From the NCBI RefSeq assembly GCF_900104045.1, contig NZ_FNIN01000007.1:1-64000 (forward strand): a DNA stretch of 64,000 nucleotides, read 5' to 3'. The position numbers and the translations under genes were made by a program. This DNA is from Desulfonauticus submarinus. Its GTDB lineage: Bacteria > Desulfobacterota > Desulfovibrionia > Desulfovibrionales > Desulfonatronovibrionaceae. Below the pieces are notes generated by a model. That model saw nothing but the letters and a program-made list of their open reading frames with translations, was not told the DNA's origin and ran no database searches. Positions 43,652 to 52,959 of this stretch are shown one piece after another; position 1 is the stretch's first letter, and every line of letters begins with the position of its first letter.

Positions 43652-44560
43652 TTATTCTTTTAAATAAGGAAGCCCTAGACTTTTGGGGAAATTTAGTTCG
43701 GATTTATATTTGTTTTTTATTAATATTAAAATAATAAGAGGTAAAATAAAGGGAAGCATTTTAAGAATATAAACAGGAACAATTTCTTTGCCAATGGCTT
43801 GGAAGTAAAATTGTAAAGCCATAAAAGATCCAAATAAAAATGCTCCCACAAAGGCTCTAAATGGTTTTAGTCCTGAAAATACTACCATAGCAATAGCAAT
43901 CCAACCTTGCCCACCACTTATGCCTTCTTTCCAACCTGGAGTATAGGCTAGAGATAGGTAAGAACCTCCAAGTCCAGTTAATGCTCCACCTATAATGGTT
44001 GCTATATATCTATACTTAAACACATTAAGGCCTGCTACATTACTAACTTTGGGATCTTCGCCAATAGCTTTAAGGTTTAAACCTAGAGGAGTATGATAAA
44101 GAATAAAATTGACAATAAAAAGTAAAATAAAACTTGCAACAACTATCCAGTTTAGTTCTTTTAAAATGATTCCAAAAGGATAATGCTCAAGTTCTGTAAA
44201 GCAAGGTAGAGAAATTGTTTGCAATCCAATAAAAGGTCGTCCTAGGAAACTACTAAGTCCTTCTCCTAAAATAGTAATTGCCAGTCCAGAAAGAACTTGG
44301 TTAGCGCTTAGATGGATAGAAAAAAAAGCATGGATTAAGGACATACTGCTTCCTACTATCATTGCTCCTGTAAATCCTATAATTAAACTGTGAGTATAAT
44401 AAGTTAATACAAATCCTGCGAGAGCAGATACAAGCATTATTCCTTCTAATCCAAGGTTTAAGATGCCACCTTTTTCAGTGATTATTTCTCCTAAAGAAGC
44501 TAAAAATACTGCTGGTATTGATTTTAGAGTTAGTGCTAAGATAAAATAAATATCATTCAT
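43652..44560 (-). CDS. Nucleoside-type ABC transporter permease 2
   Basis: A 302-residue membrane permease with about eight helices of the BPD_transp_2 family (as in RbsC, NupC-type and YufQ). Key stretch: GEIITEKGGILNLGLEGIML near 23-42, and GEDPKVSNVAGLNVFKYRYI near 183, the coupling region. It pairs with the other permease and the double ATPase. It overlaps that permease gene by 8 bases. BMP-type binding protein in the same cluster suggests purine or other nucleoside uptake. Confidence 0.88.
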   Translation of the reverse strand: MNDIYFILALTLKSIPAVFLASLGEIITEKGGILNLGLEGIMLVSALAGFVLTYYTHSLIIGFTGAMIVGSSMSLIHAFFSIHLSANQVLSGLAITILGEGLSSFLGRPFIGLQTISLPCFTELEHYPFGIILKELNWIVVASFILLFIVNFILYHTPLGLNLKAIGEDPKVSNVAGLNVFKYRYIATIIGGALTGLGGSYLSLAYTPGWKEGISGGQGWIAIAMVVFSGLKPFRAFVGAFLFGSFMALQFYFQAIGKEIVPVYILKMLPFILPLIILILIKNKYKSELNFPKSLGLPYLKE

Positions 44561-45614
44561 TTTTTTTGATCCATTTTAATTTATAATTGCTAAGAGTTAG
44601 TGCACCTAAGAAAGATAAAAGCATAAATCCTTCTAAAATTAGGGTGAAAGATGCTGGTATGTGTAGGTTAGTTTGAATACCTTCAGCACCTACTTTTATT
44701 ATACTGAGTAGAACACTTAAAATAGGAACTAGAAGAGGATTTTTTTGTGCTAAAAAGGCAATAAGAATACCATCATATCCATATCCAATACTTAAGCCTT
44801 GTTGAAGTCTTCTATGGAGACCTAAAACTTCTCCCATCCCAGCTAATCCTGCAATGCCTCCACTTATTAAAAAAGCAATTAGTAGTAATTTTTTTTGAGG
44901 AAAATGTGCGTATGTGGCAGCATTAGGATTTAGTCCACATACCTTAATTTTATACCCAAGAGGTGTTTTTTGGAAGAAAAGATAACCTAAAAAGCATAGT
45001 CCTAATCCAATAAATAGATTTAAACTAATTCTAGTTTGGAAAAATCTAGGTAGCCATGTGCTTACTGGTAGAATAGCTGTACCAGGAAATCCAAACCCCA
45101 TAGGATCTCTCAATGGTCCAAAATATAGGTGTTCCATAAAGATAAGAGCTACATAATTTAGAAGTAGTGAAGAAATAATTTCACTTATTTCCCATTTTAT
45201 TTTTAAAAATATGGGAATATATGCCCAAATAAATCCACCTATAAAACCTGCTAATATTACTATGGGCAAATGCATATAGATGGGAATATACTTAACCACA
45301 GTAAGTGCACAAATAGCTGAGCAGGTTCCTCCCATAATAAGCTGACCTTCTGCTCCAATATTCCATAGTCCTGCCTTAGCAGCGATTAAAACACTTAGAC
45401 CCGTAAGTATTAAAGGAGTTGATTTAACTAATACTTCTGAGAAGGAATAAAAGTCGCCTAAACTATTTTGCAAAATACCTGAATATATTTTCCAGGGATT
45501 TAAATGCAAAAGAGTGAAGATAATCGCTAGAATAAGAAAGGGTAAAGACATTAAAATTAAAAAAAGAAAAATTTTTTGTTTCAAGGAGAGATTACGTTTT
45601 TTTAAGATTAACAT
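44553..45614 (-). CDS. Nucleoside-type ABC transporter permease 1
   Basis: A 353-residue membrane permease of the same family as its neighbour, with about nine to ten helices. Motifs: SVLIAAKAGLWNIGAEGQLI near 77-96 and KVCGLNPNAATYAHFPQKKL near 228, the EAA-like loop for the ATPase. It starts behind AGGAAG and overlaps the ATPase gene by 7 bases. It makes a heterodimeric channel with the following permease. Confidence 0.88.
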   Translation of the reverse strand: MLILKKRNLSLKQKIFLFLILMSLPFLILAIIFTLLHLNPWKIYSGILQNSLGDFYSFSEVLVKSTPLILTGLSVLIAAKAGLWNIGAEGQLIMGGTCSAICALTVVKYIPIYMHLPIVILAGFIGGFIWAYIPIFLKIKWEISEIISSLLLNYVALIFMEHLYFGPLRDPMGFGFPGTAILPVSTWLPRFFQTRISLNLFIGLGLCFLGYLFFQKTPLGYKIKVCGLNPNAATYAHFPQKKLLLIAFLISGGIAGLAGMGEVLGLHRRLQQGLSIGYGYDGILIAFLAQKNPLLVPILSVLLSIIKVGAEGIQTNLHIPASFTLILEGFMLLSFLGALTLSNYKLKWIKKNE

Positions 45615-47125
45615 TTTAAACTTCCTGTCATGTAAAGACCTAGATTGGCAATATCTTTTGAGGAGGTAGGTGAAAAAGTTTTTACTATTTGTCCTTTATA
45701 GATGATGCCAATTTTATCAGCTAAAATAAGAGATTCTTGAATATCTCCAGAGATAAGTAAAATACTAGAATGTTTCTTTATTTGTATTAATTGTTTCCAT
45801 ATTTCTTGAGTAGAATTAATGTCTAATCCTTGAGTTGGGTGTTCTGCAATAATTACGGTTGGTTCTTTACTTAACTCTCTGCCTAGTATAAATTTTTGAA
45901 GATTTCCTCCTGAAAGATTAGAAGGGGTAGAGTTTATCCCATTGGGGGTCTTTATGTTGAATTCTTGAATAATTTTTTGTGTAAAAGTTTTAGCAATTTT
46001 CCATTTTATTTTAAGAGAATTTGAAAGTTCTTTGAGTCTAGTTAAAACAAAGTTAAAGTATAGACTTTTCTCTTCTATACAGGCTAAATTATTGCGATCT
46101 TCAGGAATATATACTATTTTAGTAGGATAGTTATTTATCCATTGTGAGGCATTGTATTTTTTATCGAAAATAATTTCTCCTTTAAATTCTTGTAATCCGC
46201 CAAGCACTTTGGCTAGAACTTCTTGTCCATTTCCAGATATTCCCAAAAGAACAAAGATTTCACCTTGTTTTAATTTTAAATTAATATTTTTAAGTAAAAC
46301 TTGTCCATTTTGATTTACTTGAATATTATTTAATTGTAATATACTCTTTTTACTTATATTTTTTGTTTTATGTGTGTCAAAATTATTAATAATATTAAAC
46401 TCTTTCCCTATCATTAGGGAGGCTAGTTCTAATTTAGATTTTATTTTTGTTTTAGGTGTTGTGGATACTATTTTACCTTTTTGCATAACAGTAATAGTAT
46501 CTGCTATTTCTAATACTTCTTCTAATTTATGAGAGATGAAGAGAATAGTGTGTCCATTTTGGCGTAATGATAGCAGTATTTTAAAAAAAGGTTTAATCTC
46601 TTGTGGGGTTAATACAGATGTTGGTTCATCAAATATAAGAATTTTACTATTTTTATAAAGAAGTTTTAATATTTCTACTTGTTGTTTTTGCCCCATTGAA
46701 AGGTTATGTATTCGTTCTTCTGGATTAATATTTAAATTGAATTGACATAGAATAGAGTTAATCCGAGTTATTATTTGTTTTTTGTTCCATACAAAATTAT
46801 TTTCCAGAGTTCCTAATGCAATATTCTGCCATACAGTGAAATTTTCTATAAGCATAAATTTTTGATGTACCATGCCTATTCCATATTTTTGGGCATGGGC
46901 TGGATTTGTGAAAAGAATTTTTTTATTTTTTATTAATATTTCTCCTGAATCAGGTAGAATATTACCAGAAATAATAGACATTAAGGTAGATTTGCCAGCA
47001 CCATTTTCTCCTAAGATAGCATGAATTTGTTTTTGTTTTATATTAAGAGAAACGTTTTTAAGGGCTTTAAAATCACCAAAGGATTTGTTGATGTTTTTAA
47101 GTGTTAAAATAATAGAGTTGCTCAC
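45608..47125 (-). CDS. Nucleoside-type ABC transporter ATPase (two ABC domains)
   Basis: A 505-residue protein with two fused ABC domains, as in RbsA, MglA and YufO. Domain 1 has Walker A GENGAGKST (38-46), LSMGQKQQVEILK signature and LIFDEPTSVLT. Domain 2 has the degenerate Walker-like GISGNGQEV and LSGGNLQKFILGRELS signature, typical of this subfamily, where only one site hydrolyses ATP. The start is GTG at 47125 and lacks a visible Shine-Dalgarno, which with the hairpin upstream may limit its expression relative to the binding protein. Confidence 0.9.
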   Translation of the reverse strand: MSNSIILTLKNINKSFGDFKALKNVSLNIKQKQIHAILGENGAGKSTLMSIISGNILPDSGEILIKNKKILFTNPAHAQKYGIGMVHQKFMLIENFTVWQNIALGTLENNFVWNKKQIITRINSILCQFNLNINPEERIHNLSMGQKQQVEILKLLYKNSKILIFDEPTSVLTPQEIKPFFKILLSLRQNGHTILFISHKLEEVLEIADTITVMQKGKIVSTTPKTKIKSKLELASLMIGKEFNIINNFDTHKTKNISKKSILQLNNIQVNQNGQVLLKNINLKLKQGEIFVLLGISGNGQEVLAKVLGGLQEFKGEIIFDKKYNASQWINNYPTKIVYIPEDRNNLACIEEKSLYFNFVLTRLKELSNSLKIKWKIAKTFTQKIIQEFNIKTPNGINSTPSNLSGGNLQKFILGRELSKEPTVIIAEHPTQGLDINSTQEIWKQLIQIKKHSSILLISGDIQESLILADKIGIIYKGQIVKTFSPTSSKDIANLGLYMTGSLKC

Positions 47126-47146
47126 TGGTTAAAGTTAAATTTAAAG

Positions 47147-47171
47147 AGGAGAGGTTGCTAAGGCCTCTCCT
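47147..47171. terminator. Hairpin between the binding-protein gene and the ABC ATPase gene
   Basis: Arms AGGAGAGG (47147-47154) and CCTCTCCT (47164-47171), loop of 9. Going leftward, which is the direction of the operon, it is followed only by TTTAAATTTAAC, a poor T-run. It probably causes partial termination or protects the 3' end of the binding-protein mRNA, a common way to make more binding protein than transporter. Confidence 0.65.
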
Positions 47172-47203
47172 TTTTTTAATTTTTAATGTTTAGAGTTTTT
47201 TTA

Positions 47204-48295
47204 TTAATCAGGGATATTCCCTACTACTCCTTTAACCAGCCAGCGCATGGTCAGAAGTTCTTTGTCTGTTAATTTTTCACCTGGTTTTACTCGTAATTTG
47301 CCACTTTGATCATAAATTGGTCCTACAAAGACATTATCTTCACCGTTTTTAAATTTTTCTAACTCTTTTAATACCTTTTTTTGCACGGATTTAGGCACAG
47401 AGGCATTAAATGAACTTAATTTAATCATGTTTTGCTCAAAACCAGCCCAATAGGGTGTAGGTTTCCATGTTCCAGCCTGAACTTCTTTAACTACTTTTAC
47501 AAAAAAAGGTCCCCAATTCCAAAGAGTAGACACCAAGGCACAAGATGCTCCGTATTTAGCTGCATCAGCTCCATAACCGATAGCAGGAACTCCTTTTTTA
47601 CAAGCTGCCAAACTACTATCCGGAGTGTCTGCCATTTGTCTTATAAGAGTGCATCCTCTTGAAATAAGGGTTTCTGCAAGGGTTGTTTCATTAATAGGAT
47701 CTCTCCATGCTTTTAACCATACCACAGTATTTACTTTATTGGGGTTAAAAGAATGCTTACCTTCTTTTAATCCTTTAATAAGACCAAGGGTAAAGGCATT
47801 AACTCCTCTGATTGGTTCAGGAATGGGGTTTGTAGCAACTGTTCCCACATGTTTATATCCCATAAGTCCAGCCATATATCCTGCTAAATAGTCTGCTTGA
47901 TACATTCTTGCAAAATAGTTTCCCATGTTAGGAGCAGTTTTGTAACCTGCACAGTGTTCGAAGACAACTTTTGGAAAATCTTGAGCTACCATGAGCATTG
48001 GATCCATATGTTCAAATGTAGTGCCAAATATTATATCATAACCTTGACGGGCATATTTTCTAAAAACCCGTTCTGCATCAGCAGCTAAAACTTTCTCAGT
48101 ATAACTAATCTCTACTTGGTCTCCCATTTTTTCCTTAAGATATTTTATCCCATTATATGCTGCAGTAGTCCAGCCCATATCATCAATGGTCCATAAAAGA
48201 GCAAAAGCAACTTTTATTTTTTTCTTTGCGTTTGCTGGCTGAGAAATACTAATTACCATTAGTAAAGATATGATTAAAAGTAGAATCTTTTTCAT
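47204..48295 (-). CDS. BMP-family substrate-binding protein of the ABC transporter
   Basis: A 363-residue exported protein with signal peptide (about 1-23, ending PANA, no lipobox Cys, so soluble periplasmic). The body fits the basic membrane protein (BMP/Med/PnrA) family: KKKIKVAFALLWTIDDMGWT, GYDIIFGTTFEHMDPMLMVA and GYMAGLMGYKHVGTVATNPI. BMP proteins bind purine nucleosides or related ligands, which fits the nucleoside-type permeases downstream. It starts about 7 bases after AAAAAGGGGGGCG. It is the first gene of the four-gene transporter operon. Confidence 0.9.
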   Translation of the reverse strand: MKKILLLIISLLMVISISQPANAKKKIKVAFALLWTIDDMGWTTAAYNGIKYLKEKMGDQVEISYTEKVLAADAERVFRKYARQGYDIIFGTTFEHMDPMLMVAQDFPKVVFEHCAGYKTAPNMGNYFARMYQADYLAGYMAGLMGYKHVGTVATNPIPEPIRGVNAFTLGLIKGLKEGKHSFNPNKVNTVVWLKAWRDPINETTLAETLISRGCTLIRQMADTPDSSLAACKKGVPAIGYGADAAKYGASCALVSTLWNWGPFFVKVVKEVQAGTWKPTPYWAGFEQNMIKLSSFNASVPKSVQKKVLKELEKFKNGEDNVFVGPIYDQSGKLRVKPGEKLTDKELLTMRWLVKGVVGNIPD

Positions 48296-48335
48296 TACGC
48301 CCCCCTTTTTTTATCTTTTAAATAATAACTGAAAT

Positions 48336-49319
48336 TTAATCATATTTAATTCCACTTATTTTCATTAATTTGTCCCATTTATGATACGCCTGAATTCTTC
48401 TTACTGTACCTGTTTTTCCTCTAATAACAAGAGAATGGGTGATAGCACCATCTCCTGTATATTTTACTCCTGCCAAAAAGGTCCCTCCTGAGATTCCTGT
48501 GGCAGCAAAAAAAACATCGTCACTTGTAATTAAATCATCTACTGTAAAAATACGATTTAAATTGTATCCTTGTTCGATTAGAGCTTGTTTTTCTTTTTCT
48601 TTTTGGGGATCTAATTTGCAAAGCATTTGACCTCCTAAGGCTTTGATGGCACATGCAGATAAAACACCTTCAGGAGTCCCTCCTGTTCCCATCATAATAT
48701 CCACTTCAGAGATTGGATCTACAGCCATAAGAGAGCCTGCCACATCTCCATCTGTATGAAGTTGAATTCTTGCTCCTGCTTTTCTAATGTTTTCAATAAG
48801 TGTAACATGACGCGGTTTATCTAAAACAAAAACCACTAAGTCATCTACATCTTTTCCTAAGGCACGAGCAACTTTTTTAAGAGTATCTTCTACAGGGGCG
48901 TCTAAATCAATAACATCTTTTGCTTCTTCGGGAACTACTAATTTTTTCATGTAATAACTTGGTCCAGGATTATACATACTTCCCTTTGGAGCAATACCTA
49001 CAACAGAGATGGCATTTGGTCTTCCTAAAGCTAGTAAGTTTGTACCTTCTACAGGATCAACTGCCACATCTACTTCTGGACCAATACCTTTTCCTACTTG
49101 TTCTCCATTAAAGAGCATAGGAGCTTTATCTTTTTCTCCTTCTCCTATAATAACAGTGCCTTTTATGTCTAAACTATTAAATACAAAACGCATGGCATCC
49201 ACACCTGCCTGATCCCCTGCTTTTCTTTGTCCTTTTCCTAACCATCTAGCTGAAGCTAAGGCAGCAGCTTCTGTTACCCTTACGAGGTCTAAGGCAAGGT
49301 TTCTATTGGGTTGTTCCAT
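48336..49319 (-). CDS. glpX: Class II fructose-1,6-bisphosphatase
   Basis: A 327-residue enzyme of gluconeogenesis. GlpX motifs: SARWLGKGQRKAGDQAGVDA near 23-42, metal-binding GEGEKD (59-64) and DPVEGT (88-93), HTDGDVAGS near 190 and GTGGTPEGVLSACAIKALGG near 213. It dephosphorylates fructose 1,6-bisphosphate; with PpsA and transketolase in this window it supports gluconeogenesis and pentose supply. RBS is GGGGAGGAAAAC. A hairpin (49354-49380) separates it from transketolase upstream, and 40 bases separate it from the BMP gene downstream. Confidence 0.94.
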   Translation of the reverse strand: MEQPNRNLALDLVRVTEAAALASARWLGKGQRKAGDQAGVDAMRFVFNSLDIKGTVIIGEGEKDKAPMLFNGEQVGKGIGPEVDVAVDPVEGTNLLALGRPNAISVVGIAPKGSMYNPGPSYYMKKLVVPEEAKDVIDLDAPVEDTLKKVARALGKDVDDLVVFVLDKPRHVTLIENIRKAGARIQLHTDGDVAGSLMAVDPISEVDIMMGTGGTPEGVLSACAIKALGGQMLCKLDPQKEKEKQALIEQGYNLNRIFTVDDLITSDDVFFAATGISGGTFLAGVKYTGDGAITHSLVIRGKTGTVRRIQAYHKWDKLMKISGIKYD

Positions 49320-49353
49320 GGTTTTCCTCCCCTTTTAGATGAGAAATATTAAC

Positions 49354-49380
49354 AAGGAGAAGAGATTTTATCTTCTCCTT
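49354..49380. terminator. Hairpin between transketolase and glpX
   Basis: Arms AAGGAGAAGA (49354-49363) and TCTTCTCCTT (49371-49380), loop of 7. On the minus strand it is followed by GTTAATATTT, a weak T-rich tail, so partial termination or processing between tktA and glpX is possible. Confidence 0.5.
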
Positions 49381-49388
49381 TATTAAAT

Positions 49389-51362
49389 TTACAAATTTTG
49401 TAAATAATTTTGAACAAAATTTAAAGCCTTAGATACTGTGAATCCATATTCTTCTGCCAAGATGTTAGCAGGAGCAGAAGCTCCAAAATGATTAATACCT
49501 AATACAGTGCCTTTTAATCCTATGAATTGATGCCAAATATCTGTCCTTCCAGCTTCAAAAGCAATTCTTTTTTCAATATCAGAGGGTAAGAGAGATTGGA
49601 TATAGCTTTGAGGCTGCTCTTTAAAGAGTTCCATGCAGGGCATACTTATTACACGCACAGGTAGCTCTAATTTGTTTGCTACTTCCAAGGCTAAATGCAC
49701 TTCTGAACCTGTTGCAATAAAAATGATTTCAGGTTTTTGTTTTGGTTCTTTTAAAATATATGCTCCTTTTCTAACACCGTCTTGGATTTGAGGATATATT
49801 TTTTCATTTAAAATAGGTAAAGTTTGTCTAGTAAATAAGAGAATACTTGGACGGGACTTTTGGGCTAAGGCTTCTTTAAAACAGTATTTAGTCTCATTGG
49901 CATCAGCAGGTCTAAAAACGAGCATATTAGGAATAAGACGTAAAGAACTAATATGTTCTATTGGTTGATGAGTTGGTCCATCTTCTCCTACATAAAAAGA
50001 GTCATGAGTAAAAATATGGAGTACAGGCAATTTTTGAAGGGCTGACATCCTAAGAGCGTTTCTTTCATAGTCGGAAAAGACCAAAAAAGTAGCTCCAAAA
50101 GGAATTATTCCTCCGTGGAGAGCAAGACCATTTAAAATTGCTCCCATGGGAAACTCTCTAACTCCAAAAGCAAGATATCTTCCTTCTGGATTTGTCAATG
50201 CATTAAACAAACCTACACGTTCTCTAAATCGTACTGTTTGATTTGAAGGATCAAGATCTGCTGAGCCGCCCAGTAAATTGGGTAATTGATCTGTTAGGGC
50301 ATTAAGACACATTCCAAATGCTTTGCGGGTTGCTAAGGGCTTATCTTCTGGAAAGTCAGGCAAAGTAAAGGAGTGTTTTTCACCATCTGTTATAAGATTA
50401 AATAACTCTTTTTTTTCTTTAGAGAGGTTAGAGACATTTTTTTCCCATTCCCTAACCTCAGTAGTTAGCTCTGAAAATCTAGATCTAAAGTGTTCTAAAA
50501 CATCTTTAGGTAAATAAAATTTATGTTCAGGAAGACCGAGTTTTTTCTTAGTTGCTTTTATTTCTTCTGGAGAAAGAGGAGAACCATGGGTTTTTTCACT
50601 TCCTTCTAAAGTAGCGCATCCTTTTGCCATAATTGTATGTCCAATAATAAGAGTGGGCTTGGAAGTTTCTTTTTGAGCTTGTAAAATAGCATTTTTTATT
50701 TCGCTATGACTATGACCATTTACTTCTAATACTTGCCAATTAAAGGATTTAAATAATGTATTATAGTCTGTGCAATCACAACGTTTAGTTGGACCAGCTA
50801 GTTGTATTTTATTACTGTCATAAAAGACTATAAGTTTTCCTAAATTCCATTTGCCAGCTAAAGAAGCACTCCCTAGGACGACAGGTTCTTGTAAGTCTCC
50901 ATCTGAAGCCAAAACATAGGTAAAATGATTGCAAATATTTTCACCTAATTTGGATCTTAAAAAAGCTTCTGCTATTGCCATTCCAACACCCATGCTAAAA
51001 CCTTGTCCTAAAGGGCCAGTTGTTGCTTCTACTCCGGGAGTTAAATCACATTCAGGATGCCCAGGAGTTTTGCTTTTCCATTGACGAAATGATTTTAAAT
51101 CTTCAATAGATAGAAATCCTATGAGAGTGAGTAAGCTGTAGAGAAGCATAGATTCATGTCCTGCTGAGAGGATAAATCTATCTCGGTTAAACCATTTGGG
51201 ATTTTGGGGATCAAACTTTAGAAAGTCTTTAAACAAGACATATCCAAAATCTGCTGATGACATAGCCCCGCCAGGGTGTCCTGATTTGGCTTGGTCTATG
51301 GCATCAATAATTAATCCTTTGATTACATTAACAGTTTTTACATCTAAATTTAAATTTTCCAT
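49389..51362 (-). CDS. tktA: Transketolase
   Basis: A 657-residue thiamine-diphosphate enzyme of the pentose phosphate pathway. Motifs: SGHPGGAMSSAD near 23, LSAGHESMLLYSLL near 67, the thiamine-diphosphate site ASDGDLQEPVVLGSASLAGK near 150-169, FTHDSFYVGEDGPTHQPIEH near 448 and the C-terminal LVFRPADANET and FGASAPANILAEEYGF. Length is normal. The start ATG (51362) has no clear Shine-Dalgarno, which is unusual here, and a GC-rich hairpin lies in its leader (51407-51429). Confidence 0.95.
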   Translation of the reverse strand: MENLNLDVKTVNVIKGLIIDAIDQAKSGHPGGAMSSADFGYVLFKDFLKFDPQNPKWFNRDRFILSAGHESMLLYSLLTLIGFLSIEDLKSFRQWKSKTPGHPECDLTPGVEATTGPLGQGFSMGVGMAIAEAFLRSKLGENICNHFTYVLASDGDLQEPVVLGSASLAGKWNLGKLIVFYDSNKIQLAGPTKRCDCTDYNTLFKSFNWQVLEVNGHSHSEIKNAILQAQKETSKPTLIIGHTIMAKGCATLEGSEKTHGSPLSPEEIKATKKKLGLPEHKFYLPKDVLEHFRSRFSELTTEVREWEKNVSNLSKEKKELFNLITDGEKHSFTLPDFPEDKPLATRKAFGMCLNALTDQLPNLLGGSADLDPSNQTVRFRERVGLFNALTNPEGRYLAFGVREFPMGAILNGLALHGGIIPFGATFLVFSDYERNALRMSALQKLPVLHIFTHDSFYVGEDGPTHQPIEHISSLRLIPNMLVFRPADANETKYCFKEALAQKSRPSILLFTRQTLPILNEKIYPQIQDGVRKGAYILKEPKQKPEIIFIATGSEVHLALEVANKLELPVRVISMPCMELFKEQPQSYIQSLLPSDIEKRIAFEAGRTDIWHQFIGLKGTVLGINHFGASAPANILAEEYGFTVSKALNFVQNYLQNL

Positions 51363-51406
51363 GGCTTTATTTTTTTAAGTTTGAGGTTGAATTAAAGTAA
51401 AATAGC

Positions 51407-51429
51407 CTCTGCCGACAGGCAAGGCAGAG
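51407..51429 (-). promoter_or_regulatory. GC-rich hairpin in the transketolase leader
   Basis: CTCTGCC (51407-51413) and GGCAGAG (51423-51429) with a 9-base loop containing GACAGGCAA. It stands out from its AT-rich surroundings. It might be a small repeat of the REP type or a leader structure for tktA. I saw no second copy in this window. Confidence 0.35.
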
Positions 51430-51470
51430 CAGGAAAATAAGAGAAAGTCAAGAGGAGAATTTTAAAATAA

Positions 51471-51496
51471 AAAAGCCCGCTTTAAAGCGGGCTTTT
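51471..51496 (-). terminator. Intrinsic terminator after the porin gene
   Basis: A perfect 26-base palindrome built on GCCCGCTTT/AAAGCGGGC. On the minus strand it is followed by TTTTTTATTTT, a good T-run, so it ends the porin transcript before tktA. Confidence 0.92.
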
Positions 51497-51526
51497 AATG
51501 GCGCCAGGGAAGTTTGGTCTAAACAA

Positions 51527-52819
51527 TTAGAAATCGTATTTTACACCAACAATTGCTTTCCAAGCAGCTTGATTCTTATAATCATCGCCTCTTGTTCCGA
51601 GCTTGTCATCGTAGTTAGCTTTAGCATAGCCAAGCTCTACAATAGCTGCCAAGTTTTCATACATTTGATATTTGGTGTTGAAATCAACTTCCCAGAAAGA
51701 ATCTTTAGTAGTTAAGGTAGCGTCACCGTTACCATTTTCTACATAGTCTTTGTCACTAGTTCCTCTTGCATACATGAATACGAACTCATGTTTTACATTT
51801 TCGATGAAAGATAAATCTTTCAATTTGAAACCAAGAGCTACTACACCTGTACCAGCAGTACCTAACAATGCACCACCATTTGCAAAAGAAGAACCATCAA
51901 AGCCGAATGGAGTAGCTGTGATGTCAGGAGAAACACTTGGCATCATTTCGCTACCATTACTTGCTTTTTTGTCTTCACCAGTAGAGTAGATGAAGAATAC
52001 TTCAGGAGTCATCATATCCATTTTGTAATCTACTGCTAAATCAAAGAACCAACCAGAAGCATCGAGTTCATTTGTTTTTGCATCTAAAGAACCATAATTA
52101 AGGTCTGTTAAGATAACAATAGGATCAAACATAGTGATTTGTGCACTTACACCAGCCCACCAAGCAGTAGCTTTACCAGTATCTTCTATTATATCTTTTC
52201 CTATAATAGCGTAAGCAAAGAAAGGTTTGAAAGCAAAACCATCAGCCTTTACAGGCAGTACTACGAAGAATAAATCTTCTTCGTCTTGAGCAGAAGCATT
52301 TACTCCATCACTGGAGTTGGTGTCATATGGTCTTGCCCATCCAAGAGTAAGCCCAATCATATCATTAATAGGAGTGCTTACAACTACGGAAGCTACATCA
52401 TCATCTAAAATAGCGGATCCTAAGTTATTTGGTAAAGCAACACCTTGGATACCAGCGCTTACATTAACATCAGTGTTAGGTAATTTAAAAGCTAAATAAG
52501 CATGTTTTACTTCTACTGCTACAGCGTCAGCACCAATTTCTCCACCGCCATCACCCCAGCGGATATCTCCAATTTCTAAACCTAAAACAGCTTTTACATT
52601 TTCATTAGCTACAAATTCAAACCAAACTCTTGCTCTTTCGTAAACATTGAAATCATCTTCACTAATATTATCTTTTTTAGTTTTTTGAAAATCATAGTTA
52701 TCAGTCCAGTTAGCGTGAGCACGCCAAGAACCGCGAGCTTTAAGCTCTACAGCAGAAGCCATGGCAACTGTGCTTAAAATAAAAGCAGCAACAAGTGCCA
52801 AGATGCTAAGTTTTTTCAT
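51527..52819 (-). CDS. Outer-membrane porin (Desulfovibrio homotrimeric-porin type)
   Basis: A 430-residue exported beta-barrel protein. The signal peptide is clear (MKKLSILALVAAFILSTVAM, cleavage after ASA), the mature part is rich in alternating aromatic/acidic strands (GSWRAHANWTDNYDF near the N-terminus) and ends VGVKYDF, the C-terminal Phe needed for Bam-mediated insertion. It matches the abundant porin family of Desulfovibrio-type bacteria. The ATG at 52819 is preceded by AAAAGGAGG and is preferred over longer in-frame starts that cross the leader hairpins. It has its own promoter, a structured leader and a strong terminator, signs of high expression. Confidence 0.88.
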   Translation of the reverse strand: MKKLSILALVAAFILSTVAMASAVELKARGSWRAHANWTDNYDFQKTKKDNISEDDFNVYERARVWFEFVANENVKAVLGLEIGDIRWGDGGGEIGADAVAVEVKHAYLAFKLPNTDVNVSAGIQGVALPNNLGSAILDDDVASVVVSTPINDMIGLTLGWARPYDTNSSDGVNASAQDEEDLFFVVLPVKADGFAFKPFFAYAIIGKDIIEDTGKATAWWAGVSAQITMFDPIVILTDLNYGSLDAKTNELDASGWFFDLAVDYKMDMMTPEVFFIYSTGEDKKASNGSEMMPSVSPDITATPFGFDGSSFANGGALLGTAGTGVVALGFKLKDLSFIENVKHEFVFMYARGTSDKDYVENGNGDATLTTKDSFWEVDFNTKYQMYENLAAIVELGYAKANYDDKLGTRGDDYKNQAAWKAIVGVKYDF

Positions 52820-52826
52820 AACCTGT

Positions 52827-52839
52827 TTCCTCCTTTTGA
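52827..52839 (-). promoter_or_regulatory. Porin ribosome-binding region complementary to the candidate small RNA
   Basis: The mRNA segment TCAAAAGGAGGAA (minus strand, 52839-52827), containing the porin Shine-Dalgarno, is perfectly complementary to bases 21679-21691 of the candidate small RNA. Of the ribosome-binding sites I compared, this is the longest match; others match over 9-10 bases. Confidence 0.4.
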
Positions 52840-52847
52840 ATTCTAGG

Positions 52848-52930
52848 TTTTGAGAGTCTCTCAAAAACCCCTTTTCCTTTGTCATAGATCCCCTGACGCC
52901 GATAAAAGAAAATATCTTTTATCTGCGGGG
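52848..52930 (-). promoter_or_regulatory. Structured 5' leader of the porin mRNA (two hairpins)
   Basis: Hairpin A: CCCC (52890-52893) with GGGG (52927-52930), inside which GATAAAAGA (52901-52909) pairs with TCTTTTATC (52915-52923). Hairpin B: TTTTGAGAG (52848-52856) with CTCTCAAAA (52858-52866). Hairpin A would start at the very 5' end of the transcript predicted from the promoter at 52932-52959, an arrangement that stabilises abundant porin mRNAs such as ompA. Confidence 0.55.
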
Positions 52931-52931
52931 C

Positions 52932-52959
52932 ATCCTAAATAAATTTTTAAAAATGTCAA
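52932..52959 (-). promoter_or_regulatory. Candidate promoter of the porin gene
   Basis: On the minus strand a perfect TTGACA (52959-52954) and TAGGAT (52937-52932), 16-base spacer. The start would lie about 52925-52928, giving a leader of about 107 bases. Confidence 0.6.

Noticed and set aside
52820-52885. N-terminal extension of the porin
   Set aside because: It would precede a perfect signal peptide and cross the leader hairpin and ribosome-binding site.
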